From the NCBI GenBank assembly GCA_014529385.2, contig CM043953.1, positions 112,658,549 through 112,722,548 of the forward strand: a stretch of 64,000 nucleotides of DNA, given 5' to 3'. Both the position numbers and the translations under genes were made by a program. Shown in pieces: positions 44,321-55,640 of the stretch; positions within the stretch are counted from its first letter, which is position 1; each line of letters starts with the position of its first letter. Under the pieces are notes generated by a model. It was not told the origin of the DNA. It searched no databases and was given only the letters and a program-made list of their open reading frames with translations. Source of the DNA: Adiantum capillus-veneris. Taxonomy: Eukaryota; Streptophyta; Polypodiopsida; Polypodiales; Pteridaceae.

Positions 44321-45430
44321 TCATGCATCATGGAGGTCGTAGGTTGCTCTCGTTGGCTCCCCTGCCCCAAATCTACTACTAGGTGGCAAATGTGATGGGG
44401 TGGCTGCAAATGTCGGACCTACAGTTGTATGTGTAGAGATAGGAACCACACTACCTCGATTCGTAGCCATTGACTCTCTGGAGTGTAACATTCCCATGGG
44501 ACTTGGCATCGAATAATGAGGTTGACTGAAAGAATCAGCTACATGAGTCCTCCCTCCACCTGTGGTCACCGGTTCTGGCACGACAGTTGTAGGTGCTGGT
44601 CTTAGTGGGCTTGGAGTGACATAGTACTGGTGAAGTGGTCCCCCAAAGAACGTATATCGTTCCAACTCTTTTTTATCGATTGCTGCATATCGTCTTCCAT
44701 ACTTGTCGTATGCGGAAATTTTCGTTTCCGCTCCCTCGGTGTAGGTGAAGACATAGAGTCTTTTTCGCTCAGTCATCTCTCCGACATAGGGTTCCTCCCA
44801 TCTATAATAGATATCTTGCTCTCCATTATTATACTTGTATAGCCCCAAGTAGACGTTATCCGTGTTGACTCTCAACGTTTCATTTTCTTGCCTTAATCTA
44901 GCATTAGGTAAGCTCATTGTTGGTGCCTTTTCCTCATGTTCCTCGTCTATTTTGGCTTTTGTGCCCATCAATCCCCACTTGTCTACAATGTTAGGATTTA
45001 GGACTACCAAGTACATGATACCCTCGTCATCTAGGTACCTATCACCGCTATAGCTCACATGCACTAAGTCCATGAACTCATTTGGTCTATCTTCTATTTT
45101 CACACAGTAGCGGTCCATACCATCTTTGTATATCTTGGCACCTTGCTTGTTGTCATATTGATACTTGATAAACAATAGCTTTAATGTGGCCGAGGAGTCT
45201 GATGGTCCTGCTTCCATGTTTTCTCTTCCGTTTAGTTTTAATTGTCCCAAGTGTTTTGTGAAATACTCGGAAGATCTCTCTAAAGAAGTATCGAAGACGC
45301 CTTCTTCAAGGATCGGCTCTAACGGACGTACTATCCCTTGGTTTACACTCTCCTCCGTTGATGCAACACTTGTTTGATCCGCTAAACTTAGGTGTCTGGT
45401 GTTGATTTGTTTTCCTGATCTCAAAAACAT
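44321..45430 (-). CDS. gag N-terminal region, element A
   Basis: 369 codons open, start MFLRSGKQ at 45,430. The Asp/Tyr-rich middle (GDRYLDDEGIMYLVV, GRRYAAIDKKE) is shared with element B's frame at 48,583-49,434 (GDRFQDEKGNHYLIV, GQEYQRILLEE). The Pro/Thr-rich end leads to the capsid region. The role of this N-terminal domain is unknown. Confidence 0.65.
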   Translation of the reverse strand: MFLRSGKQINTRHLSLADQTSVASTEESVNQGIVRPLEPILEEGVFDTSLERSSEYFTKHLGQLKLNGRENMEAGPSDSSATLKLLFIKYQYDNKQGAKIYKDGMDRYCVKIEDRPNEFMDLVHVSYSGDRYLDDEGIMYLVVLNPNIVDKWGLMGTKAKIDEEHEEKAPTMSLPNARLRQENETLRVNTDNVYLGLYKYNNGEQDIYYRWEEPYVGEMTERKRLYVFTYTEGAETKISAYDKYGRRYAAIDKKELERYTFFGGPLHQYYVTPSPLRPAPTTVVPEPVTTGGGRTHVADSFSQPHYSMPSPMGMLHSRESMATNRGSVVPISTHTTVGPTFAATPSHLPPSSRFGAGEPTRATYDLHDA

Positions 45431-47000
45431 GAAGAAAGTGGGATTTACTGACTAAATCCAAACCTCTTACCTAGAGATGGAATGATCTTCCAATTCCTAC
45501 GACTGCATGGATTGTTACTTGATCGGTCTCTACAAATGAATACACTGGATGGCTATGAGATCACTGTATCATTCCAACTGTCAGCAGATTCACACTTCAA
45601 AATGATCTCAACACAATTTTGCTTGTAGATTATTGACAGTATGTCCAATGTGAGTTTTGACAACTCCTGATATCTTAAATAGTCTAGGTCTATGAACAGG
45701 TAAAAAATGAGCTAGATCTGGGCCAGAGGTACACCGATCGCGATCGTAGTTCTGGGCCCAAATTAGATGAAACTTCACCAGCTTGTTCACTAGGCTATTT
45801 TAAGACTATCTGCCAGACACTTTTGTATTTGGACTCAAAAAAGTCAAGTTTTTACCATTTCTTGGTTGGAAGTGTCTGTTTTTCCAAATTTATCGGTTTG
45901 ACTTGATTTTGATGTTTGATTTGGGATTTGAGAGATACTTGGGGTTGTCCTTTGTATAGGCTATCCCTCTGTATGGTTCCTTCCTAGTTTTGATGTGTTT
46001 TGGTCTACTGAAAGTCAATTTCTAAGCTAGTTTAGCAATTTTTGACTTGGATCTGTATTCAGATGGTTTGACAGGTATTTTGGGGTTTCCGGCTCTAGGT
46101 CTTTTAGACTTTTATGTTTGTATACACCTGAGGATCCCACAGATGAAATCTAAGATGAAATCTGGTCAATATCTGGCACTTAGGTACACCAATCGCGATC
46201 GTAGTTCTGAGCCCAAATTAAACCAAATTTGGCATGCTTGTAGACACTGATGTTTTAAGGCTATCCCCAAAGTCTTTCTGCATTTGGATCACCAAAAGCC
46301 AAGATTTTGCACTTTCTGGGTCTGTCGAGCTAGTTTTACCCAAGTGGCCTGATTTCCTTGATTTTTGATGTTTTTGGGTGTGGTTGCTTTAGAAAAACTT
46401 GTTTAGAATCTTATCAGGAAGGCACATGTCAAATCTTGTACAAATCTGACACTGAGGTACACCGATCGTGATCGTAGTACCTGGGCCAAATCTGATGAAA
46501 TTTTGTCTGCTCCCTCTGACAAGTGTTTCCTAGTGTTTTGTCCTACCACTTTGTGATTTGAATCAATATCCACCCTGTTTGGTCAAATTTTCAGAATTTC
46601 AGAGTCTTATGGCTTTTTTAGCCAAAGTTATGGTTTTCTGGTTTCTCGACTCTAACTTTTGCCCCAAATCTGATTGGAATGTGATTTGCTTATCCTACTC
46701 CTAAGTACAGAACTGAAAAAACATAAGGAAATGAATCAAACAAAACAAACACGACGGATTTTGGGTGAAATTTCAGTACTCAATCGAATTAGATAAATTG
46801 AAGAGCAAAATTGCTTTAACACACTCACTCACAGCTCCCTAAATCTCCTAAGAGAGGATCTAGCCGGTCCACTGGCTCTAGACTCCACTAAGCTCTAAAC
46901 CCTTGTCGAGCAGCCTAGCTGAGGTGTAAAATGGATTTGTGGATTGATCTTTTTTAAGGAATTTGACTGCGCACTCGGTCACTCATCACCTAAGGTGCAT
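45431..47000 (-). other. element A leader with palindromic repeats
   Basis: About 1.6 kb between PBS and gag. It contains three copies of AGGTACACCGATCGCGATCG-like sequence (45,727-45,755, 46,182-46,212, 46,455-46,487), each followed by GTAGTTCTGGGCC-like sequence within a longer diverged repeat. A fourth, ACGATCATGATCG, lies in the LTR at about 47,351. Confidence 0.75.
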
Positions 47001-47018
47001 TCCCCGGCAGCGGCGCCA
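47001..47018 (-). other. primer binding site of element A (tRNA-Asp type)
   Basis: The minus strand reads TGGCGCCGCTGCCGGGGA, the same 18 bases as in element G, next to the LTR end. Confidence 0.88.
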
Positions 47019-47019
47019 A

Positions 47020-47836
47020 TGTTTTCCGGTCGCCGCGACGAGCGTCCATAGCATAGCTCTCAAGCATCGACATATTTATCAATACAAGGGAAGCGACTCG
47101 GATGAGGCATGGAAACTCACTACGGTGTCATTCTTAATGAAGTGAACTCGAAGAGATGCAACTACTAACTCTACAAGAAAATCAAACGCATTACCGCCAA
47201 GTAATCTGCCTATGTTCTCCTACACAGTTCTACAATCATCACGCCCGTTCACCATGCAAATCATATCGGAATCGCACGAAACTTGAAGGGAAGCTACAGG
47301 GGATTATCAGGAACATATCCTATCACTGTCACAGCATTCTGGAGAGGTACAACGATCATGATCGTTCGTCCCAAATTCAACAAAAACAGTGAACAGATTT
47401 AAGGCCTCAAACTCGTAGTTGAAAACCTACACCGAATCTTGAATGATTACACTTGAATAGAAGAGCAAGATGAGGGGAACACAATGCAAGAAACAAATCT
47501 GAATTTGGATTACCGTAGCCGCAATGGCGAGGATAACAAGTTTGAACAAGAAGGAGCTCTCAAACGTACGCTGTCTTCTGAGTTTTCCATCAAAAAGATT
47601 GTGTTCAAACTTACAAAAAATGACCTTTATAGATTAGTTCTTTACAAATGGCTTGTCCAGCCATAAGCTCCTAAACTGGCTCTCTAATATACAATTGCTC
47701 CCATAAGAATAATCATACATCCTTTGACAAATTATCGTCTTAGAGATGCTTCCTTACAAAAGAATTTTACAGTGGTTTCTCAGAAAAATATGATCCTTCT
47801 CTGGAAACGACCGCTTGTTGCTTCGTCCACCAAACA
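47020..47836 (-). repeat. element A 5' LTR
   Basis: 817 bp, plus-strand ends TGTTTTCCGG and CCAAACA, matching 21,596-22,474 with indels. The TSD copy GCAAG follows at 47,837. Confidence 0.88.
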
Positions 47837-48245
47837 GCAAGCATTGTGGCAAGCGTAATCACAAATCAAGTGATTGCTTCAAGGTCAAAGCATGCACCCT
47901 ATGTAGAAATCTTGGACGTACACATTCAAGATATTTCAAGAAGACCCAAAACAAGGATTAAGGCAATGTCAACCTCACCAATGGTGGAGAAGCAGAAGAA
48001 GAAGAAGAGAAGCCACCACAAGCTCTCTTCATCACTGATGTACTACAAAGGCTTTCAACCTACCCTCTAGCCTAGCATGAATGTATCCAAATGTAAACCC
48101 AATCATGATGCATCTTTCTAGAACCATGTTTGATGAATCTATATGTGTACTCATGTATTCTTCTAAGTGTTTCAATTGAACCATGAGCTACTACACCCAT
48201 TGAGAACTATCCATGATGTATCATGGATTAACTAGGATGAATCTA
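47837..48245 (+). pseudogene. Copia gag, 3' part after the insertion
   Basis: Begins with the TSD copy GCAAG and continues the gag frame of 20,992-21,595. Across the junction the ancestral frame gives a perfect CX2CX4HX4C zinc knuckle. About 60 codons later stops appear, and the sequence runs to the PPT without pol domains. Confidence 0.7.
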
Positions 48246-48389
48246 GGTTTAAGGGGCCGCTTGTTAGGTTAAACCCTATCTTCATCCTGTGTACTAGCTT
48301 CTCTCTCTTGCTCACATCATTTTGGGAAACATGACTACGCCTAGCACTTCATTTACATGCCACATGGAGCATAAACTTGTCCTAAATCT
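48246..48389 (+). repeat. Copia PPT and truncated 3' LTR
   Basis: Purine-rich GGTTTAAGGGGCCGCT (48,246-48,261), then TGTTAGGTTAAACCC. 48,270-48,389 matches the 5' LTR. Similarity stops abruptly at 48,389, where a minus-strand Copia RT fragment begins. Confidence 0.65.
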
Positions 48390-48550
48390 GAAAGGCCTGC
48401 TTGCCTTCTAGAAACTCAACTAAGTCCCATGTCTCGTTTTTAACAATTGACTTATACTTTGATTGCATGGCCTGATCCCACTTGAACTTTTCATGTGCTT
48501 TTGTGTAACAAGATGGCTCATCAGAGTTAGCATGATAAAGTCCAACCCTA
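48390..48550 (-). pseudogene. Copia reverse transcriptase, N-terminal scrap
   Basis: The minus strand encodes DEPSCYTKAHEKFKWDQAM followed by a KN-x-TWDLVE-x-LEGK segment, the typical start of plant Copia RT. About 50 codons, truncated on both sides. It is in opposite orientation to the adjacent Copia LTR, so it belongs to another element. Confidence 0.62.
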
Positions 48551-48582
48551 GCTAGAATCACTCAAGTGGATGCAAGGATGTA

Positions 48583-49434
48583 CTACATCGGCTCTCGGCA
48601 TTTCCTTAGGGGCATATGTTGATGCTCCTGGACCTGTTTCTCTTTTTCTACTTCTTCTAGGAGAATACGCTGGTATTCTTGCCCGTATCTATCAACAAAA
48701 ACTATGCCCTTCCCCGTAGCAGTTTCATAAGAGAATAAGTAGAGAACCTTGTCTTTGCTTAGCTCGTTTACATATGGTTCTTTGCTGCGAAAGTAAGAGA
48801 CAATACCCTCACTCTCATGTTTGTAGATTCCCACATTCTCATTATAAGTTGGAATCCTGGTTGTTTTCTTATCATACATAAAAATAGCTCCGAACCGATC
48901 AATGTTTGGTGGCGGTTCTTGAGTTTCTGAAACCATTTTCCCTTTTGCCACGTTATCTCCATATCTATTGTAATCTTCAGGGTTGCTAACTATTAAATAG
49001 TGGTTCCCCTTTTCGTCTTGGAATCTATCTCCATCATCATACACTCGGATTATCTCCAATCTTTGTGTTGGCCTCTCTTCGATACAAATGCACTTGCGGC
49101 CTTGATAGTCATAATAGACTAGGGCTCCTCTTGAGTTTGTTCCCTCTAAGAAGATCACCATGAGCTTGGAATCATTCAAAGGATTTTGGGAGGTGCTTCC
49201 TCCTCGCATAGGTCCATCATAGGTGAAACCTCCTGGCTGTTGACTACCCATCATGAAGAAAGATTTGTCTGACGAAGTGTCAGTATCACTACATTCCTCA
49301 ATAATTGGTGCTAGCGGATCTAGCCTTGCCTGAGTTACACTCTCTTTGGTGGACACTAAGCTACCTTGGTCACCTGCCACCTTCTGGTCTCTAACAATGT
49401 ATCTTCCTGATCTTAAATTCATCAAACTTATCAA
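48583..49434 (-). CDS. gag N-terminal region, element B
   Basis: 283 codons open, with MNLRSGRYIV a few residues after the first ATG. STKESVTQARLDPLAPIIEE parallels STEESVNQG...LEPILEE in A, and the Asp/Tyr-rich repeats also correspond. It ends at the breakpoint near 48,583, with the capsid and pol regions absent. Confidence 0.6.
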   Translation of the reverse strand: MISLMNLRSGRYIVRDQKVAGDQGSLVSTKESVTQARLDPLAPIIEECSDTDTSSDKSFFMMGSQQPGGFTYDGPMRGGSTSQNPLNDSKLMVIFLEGTNSRGALVYYDYQGRKCICIEERPTQRLEIIRVYDDGDRFQDEKGNHYLIVSNPEDYNRYGDNVAKGKMVSETQEPPPNIDRFGAIFMYDKKTTRIPTYNENVGIYKHESEGIVSYFRSKEPYVNELSKDKVLYLFSYETATGKGIVFVDRYGQEYQRILLEEVEKEKQVQEHQHMPLRKCREPM

Positions 49435-51187
49435 TGCAATTTATCACAAATTCAACCACTCACCTGGAAATGGGTCAGTTTCTGCACAGCTTCTTGCCCT
49501 ATTGCTGAATATACATGTACACAAGCGTTTTAATTTTGGCAATTGAATCAAAGCATTTATCTGCTAGAGGTTATCTTAGTAATGATTGGTATAACTGGAG
49601 AGTTAATCTCAACCACTACTGTATTTTATACATGGCTGATGTTCTGGATTAGGTTTGCTAATCTAGAACAATACTTCCCTCTGATGTTATCCAATTTACG
49701 CGAAAAAGTCTGAATTCAGTCTTTGTTTTGTCAAATGGGCAAACAAGGTCCAAATTCACTTCTGAAAGAAGTTCTGGAACCCTTAAGCCAAATGGAACCT
49801 CACTGTCTAGGCCAGGTCAAATTTTCTCTGTAGTATGCCCCAATAGACATCCTACGCATAGGATGTCTCCTGCTGTGTTTTGCCTGGATTTTTGCACTGT
49901 TGTTTCCCTTTGTTGTGCTGAGCTCACAGCAACTTTGACTTTTTGATTTGGACACCTATTAGCTTGTCAATGAGTCAGAAATCTGTTCCAATGGCCTCTT
50001 GATGGTTTTGATCAGTCTAATCAACTCCAAATTAGACCAAAATTGACTAGGAGGATTGCCTTAGGCTATATAACACCTTACTATGCTCAAAGTCAAAGTC
50101 TGGCTTCATTTTCATGCATTAGACATCCTACGCGTAGGATGCGCGTAGGATGTCTTTTTCATCAGAATGGCTTAAAACTCAAAGCCCAAGCTCCCCTTGA
50201 GTTGCTGATCACTTTGGGATACTCAGAATTCAGTTTGGAGTCCCAAATCACTCAGAAGACATCCTACGCGTAGGATGTCTTTTGGGCCTGTTTGACCCCA
50301 GATTTGTCCCACAGCTTCCCTTGGATGTCAGTAACCCAGTGGTATGCTTAGATTTTGGTTTGGATGTCAAAAGTCCTAAATTTCTACTGTTTTTGCTTTT
50401 TTCAGTCAAAAGTGCTAAAGTCCGCTTTGAACCCAATTTTCTTACCCAAATGAGGTGAAACCCCTTTCAGTCACTCAATATATCATGCAAGACATCTTAT
50501 GGTTTTGGTCTCAAATTAATGTTTTGGCACTATTTGGGTAGGATGTCTAGCAATTTCAGTCTATCTGGGCTTATCCTGTCAAGATATGACAAAATTTCCA
50601 CTTTCCAGTTGAAATTAGGGTAAACCCTACCTCCTGAACACACTGGTCAACTCAAAATTCGAAAATTCCTTCCAAATTGGCCTGACAGGAATGCTCCTGA
50701 AGCTCTATAGATCTATCAAAAACACTCACAGCAATTTTTGGACTTCAATTAGGCTTTCACCCACACTTTTGTGTCTTTTTTCTTCTTTTACAAACTTGTA
50801 ATGATTATACCAAGCAAGTGTACATGCATGAAATGCTCTAGATCTGAATCATGATGTCCTACTTACTCTACTCCTCCCTATCATGAAGAAATGGTGATAA
50901 TGGTGTTTTTGGTTGCTTTTTGGCCTCTCCGGAATCTCAAGCTCTCCTCTCACCGCTTCTACCACTCCAACTCCTACTCTAGAACTCGACTACTACCTAA
51001 AACTACCTAAGTCTACCTCTTCTACCTAAGTCGAAGGATCTAGGCCAGACACACGCTTCTTAGACTCCCTCTAAGACCTAGAGAGTCCTCCACCCTCTGA
51101 TCCTATCTAAATGTAAAGCGAGACCCTTGGCAAGCCAAAAATCCCAATCCTCAAGGATTAGTCTCGGTCACCTACCTAAGGTTTTCG
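49435..51187 (-). other. element B leader with palindromes
   Basis: About 1.75 kb. It carries 22-bp palindromes with half-site GACATCCTACG at 49,846-49,867 (one mismatch) and 50,258-50,279 (perfect), and an expanded version at 50,122-50,155. Half-sites occur at about 50,550 and, in the LTR, at 51,556-51,569. No ORF is seen. Confidence 0.8.
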
Positions 51188-51205
51188 TCCCCAACAGCGG
51201 CGCCA
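51188..51205 (-). other. primer binding site of element B
   Basis: Minus strand TGGCGCCGCTGTTGGGGA, tRNA-Asp-type with two further changes from the copy in A and G. Confidence 0.8.
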
Positions 51206-51206
51206 A

Positions 51207-52137
51207 TGTTGGACGGATACGCCGCGACGGACGTCAGCACAGCGAGAACTCACCTAACATATAATGTCAGCTAAGGACGAAGCTCGACCCGCAAGCGCGT
51301 GGAAGCAAGCATAAGGTGTCAACCTACACTCGACTGACTCCTAACTAATTCATACAGAGGTTTCTACCAATTGTCTAAGTCACAGCCTTCAAGAGTGCAA
51401 AAGAGGAAACTTCCTACAACGCTTCTTGGAGCCGAACACCCATCAAATGGTCTCGAAACACCATAGAACTTGAAGGAGACCCTATTACTACCAATAGGTC
51501 ACTCTCCCTAATGTCTATGAACCAAAATCCCGACCCAAAACACCCAGTGCAAAAACACGTAGGATGTCTGGCCGAAATGTGCAGGTCTTCGTTTTTGAAA
51601 TCTAAAGTGCCTAATGTGTAGTTCTACTCGTTGTGAACACGTGGATATGCTGCAATGCAAAATCGGACAACGTATGCTCACCCAAACAACCGATGAATCT
51701 CGTAGAAGGAGCTCGCAAGACCGAACCGTACGCGCGCAATGTAGGTATTGGCACGTAGCTCTCGTCGGGGGCAACACGCTGCACTTCTCCGTACTCGATT
51801 CCAACCACCGAAGCACACGTAGCGTCAAGATGAAGCTCTCACTCTCTCTTTGTACACAGTACGCTCTCACAGACTTCAAACTTGTTTTGAAATGACAAAA
51901 AGGTTTTTCATTAAGGTCAAAAAGTGGTATATATACCTTACAGTTTCTCAAACCCTAAAGTTCCAAAATCAACCATCTATTCAATCTAACTATCAAAACT
52001 GGAATACAATCTGGAAACCTCTGTAAGTCCCAATATTTACAAGGTGAAAAATCGAGTTTTCCTCAGTGAATGAATAATTACAAAAATAATAGTCCGCCGA
52101 GTAGTTAGATGCCGTGGGGTGTGTCCAGCTTCTAACA
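51207..52137 (-). repeat. element B 5' LTR
   Basis: Plus-strand ends TGTTGGACGG and TTCTAACA; 931 bp. The right edge is inferred from the TG/CA rule and from the start of element C pol sequence at 52,138. No partner LTR is in the window. Confidence 0.6.
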
Positions 52138-54115
52138 CTTGCTCGATGATTGATGGCTATTGTTCAATATGCAGAGAACCAATGGTGAGCAATGATATTA
52201 AATGTTCGTTCCACCTCGGTACCATCTTATATTGAAAAGGTACAATTCAGGCAGATCATCTTCAACCCTAAGAGGTGCTTCTCCATGAGTCAATCAAGAA
52301 AAATGGTCCACCCTTTGATGTGTAGTCCGCTTTTTGACCTACTACGGTGAAATCAAACTCGAGAAATATAATAAATTATTGAACAGTTTTTCCACTATTG
52401 CATGGTTTTCTCGCTAAGTATAAAAGTTCTTGATGGTTGACAAAAAACACAAATTTGTTTGCGACAAGATAATGTCGAAACATTTTGAGGCATAGACCAT
52501 TCCCAATCCTTCTCTTTCTGTGGTGCTATAATTTCTTTTTGCACTATTGAGTTATATACTAGAGTGACAAATGAAAAAATCCATATTTTTCTCTCCAGGT
52601 TATGCTATGAAGTATCCGATCACATATACTAATGCATCTACATGGACATGAAAGATCTTCTCCCAATTAGGAGCCTTCAAAATTGCAACAAAAATTAGTC
52701 TCTGCTTCATTTGTTGAAATGCTTTTTCAGATTCTTCGGTCCACTCAAATTTTGTGATGAGAGCGTAGCGAGGTTTTGGAATGGTTGCATACATATAGAT
52801 AAACCTTTGGTAATAGCCACAATGACCCATAAAGGCTTGTACCTCCCTAGCTTTTGTGGGTCTTGGAAGAGAAACAATGACTTTTATCTTCTCAAGATCT
52901 TTGGAAATGTCATTTTTTAACACAATATGCTCTAGAATATTTCTGTCTTACCCTAAAAATATATTTCTTTGGATTCAAGCAGATATGATACATTTTGCAC
53001 TTCTCAAAGGTCTTTTGAAGTGCTCTACATGTTTATTTCTCAGCAGAGAATGCACACATAAGTCATCCATGTAAATTTCTAAGAATTCTCTTAGATATTC
53101 TTTGAATGTATGACTCATTAGCATCTGGAATGTGGCAGGTGCATTGGTCAAGCCAAATGGCATCATTTTGTTGCAAAGGTTGTTTTGTGCTAATCCTTTG
53201 GCTTTATGGTAAGCTGATTACAACCCAAAAAGCCATCAAGAAAGCTATACGCTTACTTGCATGCAGCTCTCTTCTGTGATAGGTAAGGGTTAGTTATCTC
53301 TTATGGTGGCAACATTTACCTGTTTGAGATTCACACATACTCACAATTTACCATTCTTTTTCGGCACTACCACGATTGGTGAAACCCAGTCTATGTGTTT
53401 GATCTCATAGATAAAATCCACCTCTTTAAGCTTATCTATCTCCTCTTTGATTTTCTTTGTTCAATATCATAGATAAACTCCACCTCTTTAAGCTTATCTA
53501 TCTCTTCTTTGATTTTCTTTGCAAAAGTCTCATTGTAAGTGTAGGGACACTGTCTGTGGATCTTAGCATCACTCTTAAGGGGTATAATATAGTGAAGTAC
53601 ACTCAAATCCACTCCTTTAAGGTCCTTGTATGACTAAGCAAACACATCTATATACTGTTTGAGAGTAGTTATTGAAAGCTGCTCTTCCTCCTCAGTGAGG
53701 TCGGTGTCTATGTAAGCCGGTCTTGGTTCTTCTTTGAGTTCAGCTTGGCCAATCCTCTTGGCATTATCAAGTCCATCATAAGATGTACCTAGTTCTTTGA
53801 GTTTCCTCATTGACTGTTAAATCACAATTTGTATGTCTTGAATGCTGTACTTTTTATAGTAAGAGGATGCGTCGAACTTTTTCTTAATAGAATCCTCTTC
53901 ACTTTCCATCTCTGTTATCCACACTTCTGTTAGAGTTTATTTAAGCTTTTGGTATTCACATTTCCTTCAATTTTGGAATTTGTTGATGTTTCCGTTGTAT
54001 CTTTGGTTTTCTTTTTTTTTTCTTTTTTGGATTTGTCTTTAGAGAAGCTGACTTCAATGGTTTTCTTGTGATTTTGTCTCAAGAAAAATCATCTGCTACA
54101 TTTTGCTAAATAATC
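52138..54115 (-). pseudogene. element C: pol fragment (RT and RNase H) of an A-like Gypsy element
   Basis: The minus strand aligns along its length with A's pol (about 38,600-40,370). RT with MMPFGLTNAPATFQ and YMDD (about 53,065), thumb with GHCGYYQRF, decayed RNase H (about 52,240-52,600) and the pre-RT linker (to about 54,000). A tandem duplication of about 57 bp lies at 53,408-53,520. It is truncated on the left by element B's LTR and on the right by D sequence. Many stops. Confidence 0.75.
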
Positions 54116-55640
54116 AAGCTCTAGGAGGATCTTGGCGGTTGTTCTTTTGGGGACAAGCGCGGTACGCATGCCCTTGTTCGCCGCACTTGAAACACCGGTT
54201 ATCTTTACGATAACGCTCAAGCTCTTCAGGAGAGAGTTTATTCTTTCCTTTGTAAACTCCCTTCTCTTTAGCTTTGTTGGAATTGCCCTTAGGAGACTTT
54301 TGGACATTGTCCTTCCCCTTAGGCTCATTGGAACCTTTGTTTTCCGGGGGCTTATTATTTCTTTTACCCCCCGTTTGGAAATTGATTCGCGAGGCCACCA
54401 TAGTATGGTGTATTACCGCCGATATGGTACGTGGCCTTTGGGAGTTGACATACTCCGCCATTTCTTCGGTTAAGCCCGCACAAAATTGTTGCCTTTGCTC
54501 TCCAAAATCCAACTTTTTGAAGACAGTGGCTTTGAGTTGTAGGTCCCAAAACTTGTCTACATATTTGTGGATGGATTCATTGGGAGAGAGCTTTAAGCTT
54601 CGCCATTCGGTGAGTACTTTGTCTTTGGCATCGGTGGCCAAAAACTGCTTCATAATGGAAGCTCTTAAAGCCTTCCATGTTCGTGGAGCTTCACCGTTGG
54701 CTCGTAGGCTAGACCACCATTGTCTGGCGGACTTTTGAAAGTGCATAGCTACATGGCGTAGCTTAGAGGACTCCGTGAAGCCCTCATCTCCAAACGCCGC
54801 ATCGAATTGCTGGATAAAGGCCAAAACTTTGTCTGTAGCACCGAAGGTGCCATCATAGGTAAGGAAAGAGATGCTCTTCCCTCCCTCTTTGAATTTCTTC
54901 AGCTTGGACGACCTCTTCCATGCGGCATAGGATTTCCTATGGCCTCTTCTTTTTGATGGTTCAAAAGTTGCACCATCACTTTCTTCAGAAGATGAAGAAT
55001 TTGAAGAAGGTGGAGAAGAGGGTGACCTCTTTCTCGCCTTTTTCTTGTCTTGATCTTTGTCGTCTTCACCATAGCTTTCATAAGAGGAAGAGGATAAAGA
55101 AGATGGAGAAGAGGGTGTCCTCTTTCTCGCCTTTTTCTTCTCTTGCTTTTTATCATCCCTCTTTGAATTATGGCGTGGAGAAGAGTGTGATGGTCTTCTC
55201 CGCTTTGGTGGTGATGGAGAGCGTTTAGCCCGCCGTCTTCGTGGAGCCATCTCCGCCGAGGTGGCGGGAGACTCGCTTCTTTCTCGTTCCTTCGGTGGAG
55301 GCTCTTGAGTTCTCCTTTGGGAAGGAGATGCATCATCAAGAAGTAAGTTCTTGAGCCCTTCATATGGATTCTCTTCTTCTTCCCGAATCGGAGAGAGACC
55401 TCTTTTGGTAGTCTCACAAGGAGGCTTCCTAGGTGTTCTCTCGTCATGGTGATGAGCTTGGAGAATCCCGTGAGCACGGAGCTGCCGTTGCACTTCACTT
55501 TGGAGAGATGGATTGCCCATGGCTTGTTGAAGCCTAGAAACAAGATAATTAACAAGCATTGAAGCATCATTAGTAGCTTGCTCATGAGCAAAATCAAAGT
55601 TATCAACATTAATTTCACTCTCTTTAATATTGTCAGCCAT
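54116..55640 (-). pseudogene. chromovirus gag, truncated tandem copy (D')
   Basis: The reading frame is the same as the first 508 codons of the D polyprotein, ending just after the zinc knuckle, where the copy breaks into element C sequence at about 54,116. Its conceptual protein shows no difference from D over that length. PBS and LTR follow on its right, as in D. Confidence 0.9.

Larger units (their letters stand above)
21596..47836 (-). mobile_element. element A: giant Ty3/Gypsy retrotransposon, decayed
   Basis: LTRs at both ends, a tRNA-Asp-type PBS at the right and a PPT at the left show a minus-strand element. A 5-bp target duplication GCAAG (21,591-21,595 and 47,837-47,841) proves both ends belong to one insertion. 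Without the nested element G and its duplication it is about 17.3 kb. Order on the minus strand: LTR, PBS, leader with palindromic repeats, gag, protease, RT, RNase H, duplicated integrase zinc-finger module, integrase, protease-like domain, W-x-P-K tail, first PPT, accessory ORF, second PPT, LTR. Many stops and frameshifts. The PBS type and 3' extra ORF suggest the Athila/Tat side of Gypsy rather than chromoviruses. Confidence 0.85.
48583..52137 (-). mobile_element. element B: 5' part of an A-related Gypsy element
   Basis: LTR (51,207-52,137), PBS, leader and gag N-terminus on the minus strand, truncated at 48,583. The LTR sequence differs from that of A, but PBS, leader layout and gag are related. 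The 3' half and 3' LTR are missing. Confidence 0.7.

Noticed and set aside
54274-54738. Plus-strand frames opposite the D gag, repeated at 61,588-62,052
   Set aside because: Antisense shadows of the gag frame; they recur only because the gag itself is duplicated.
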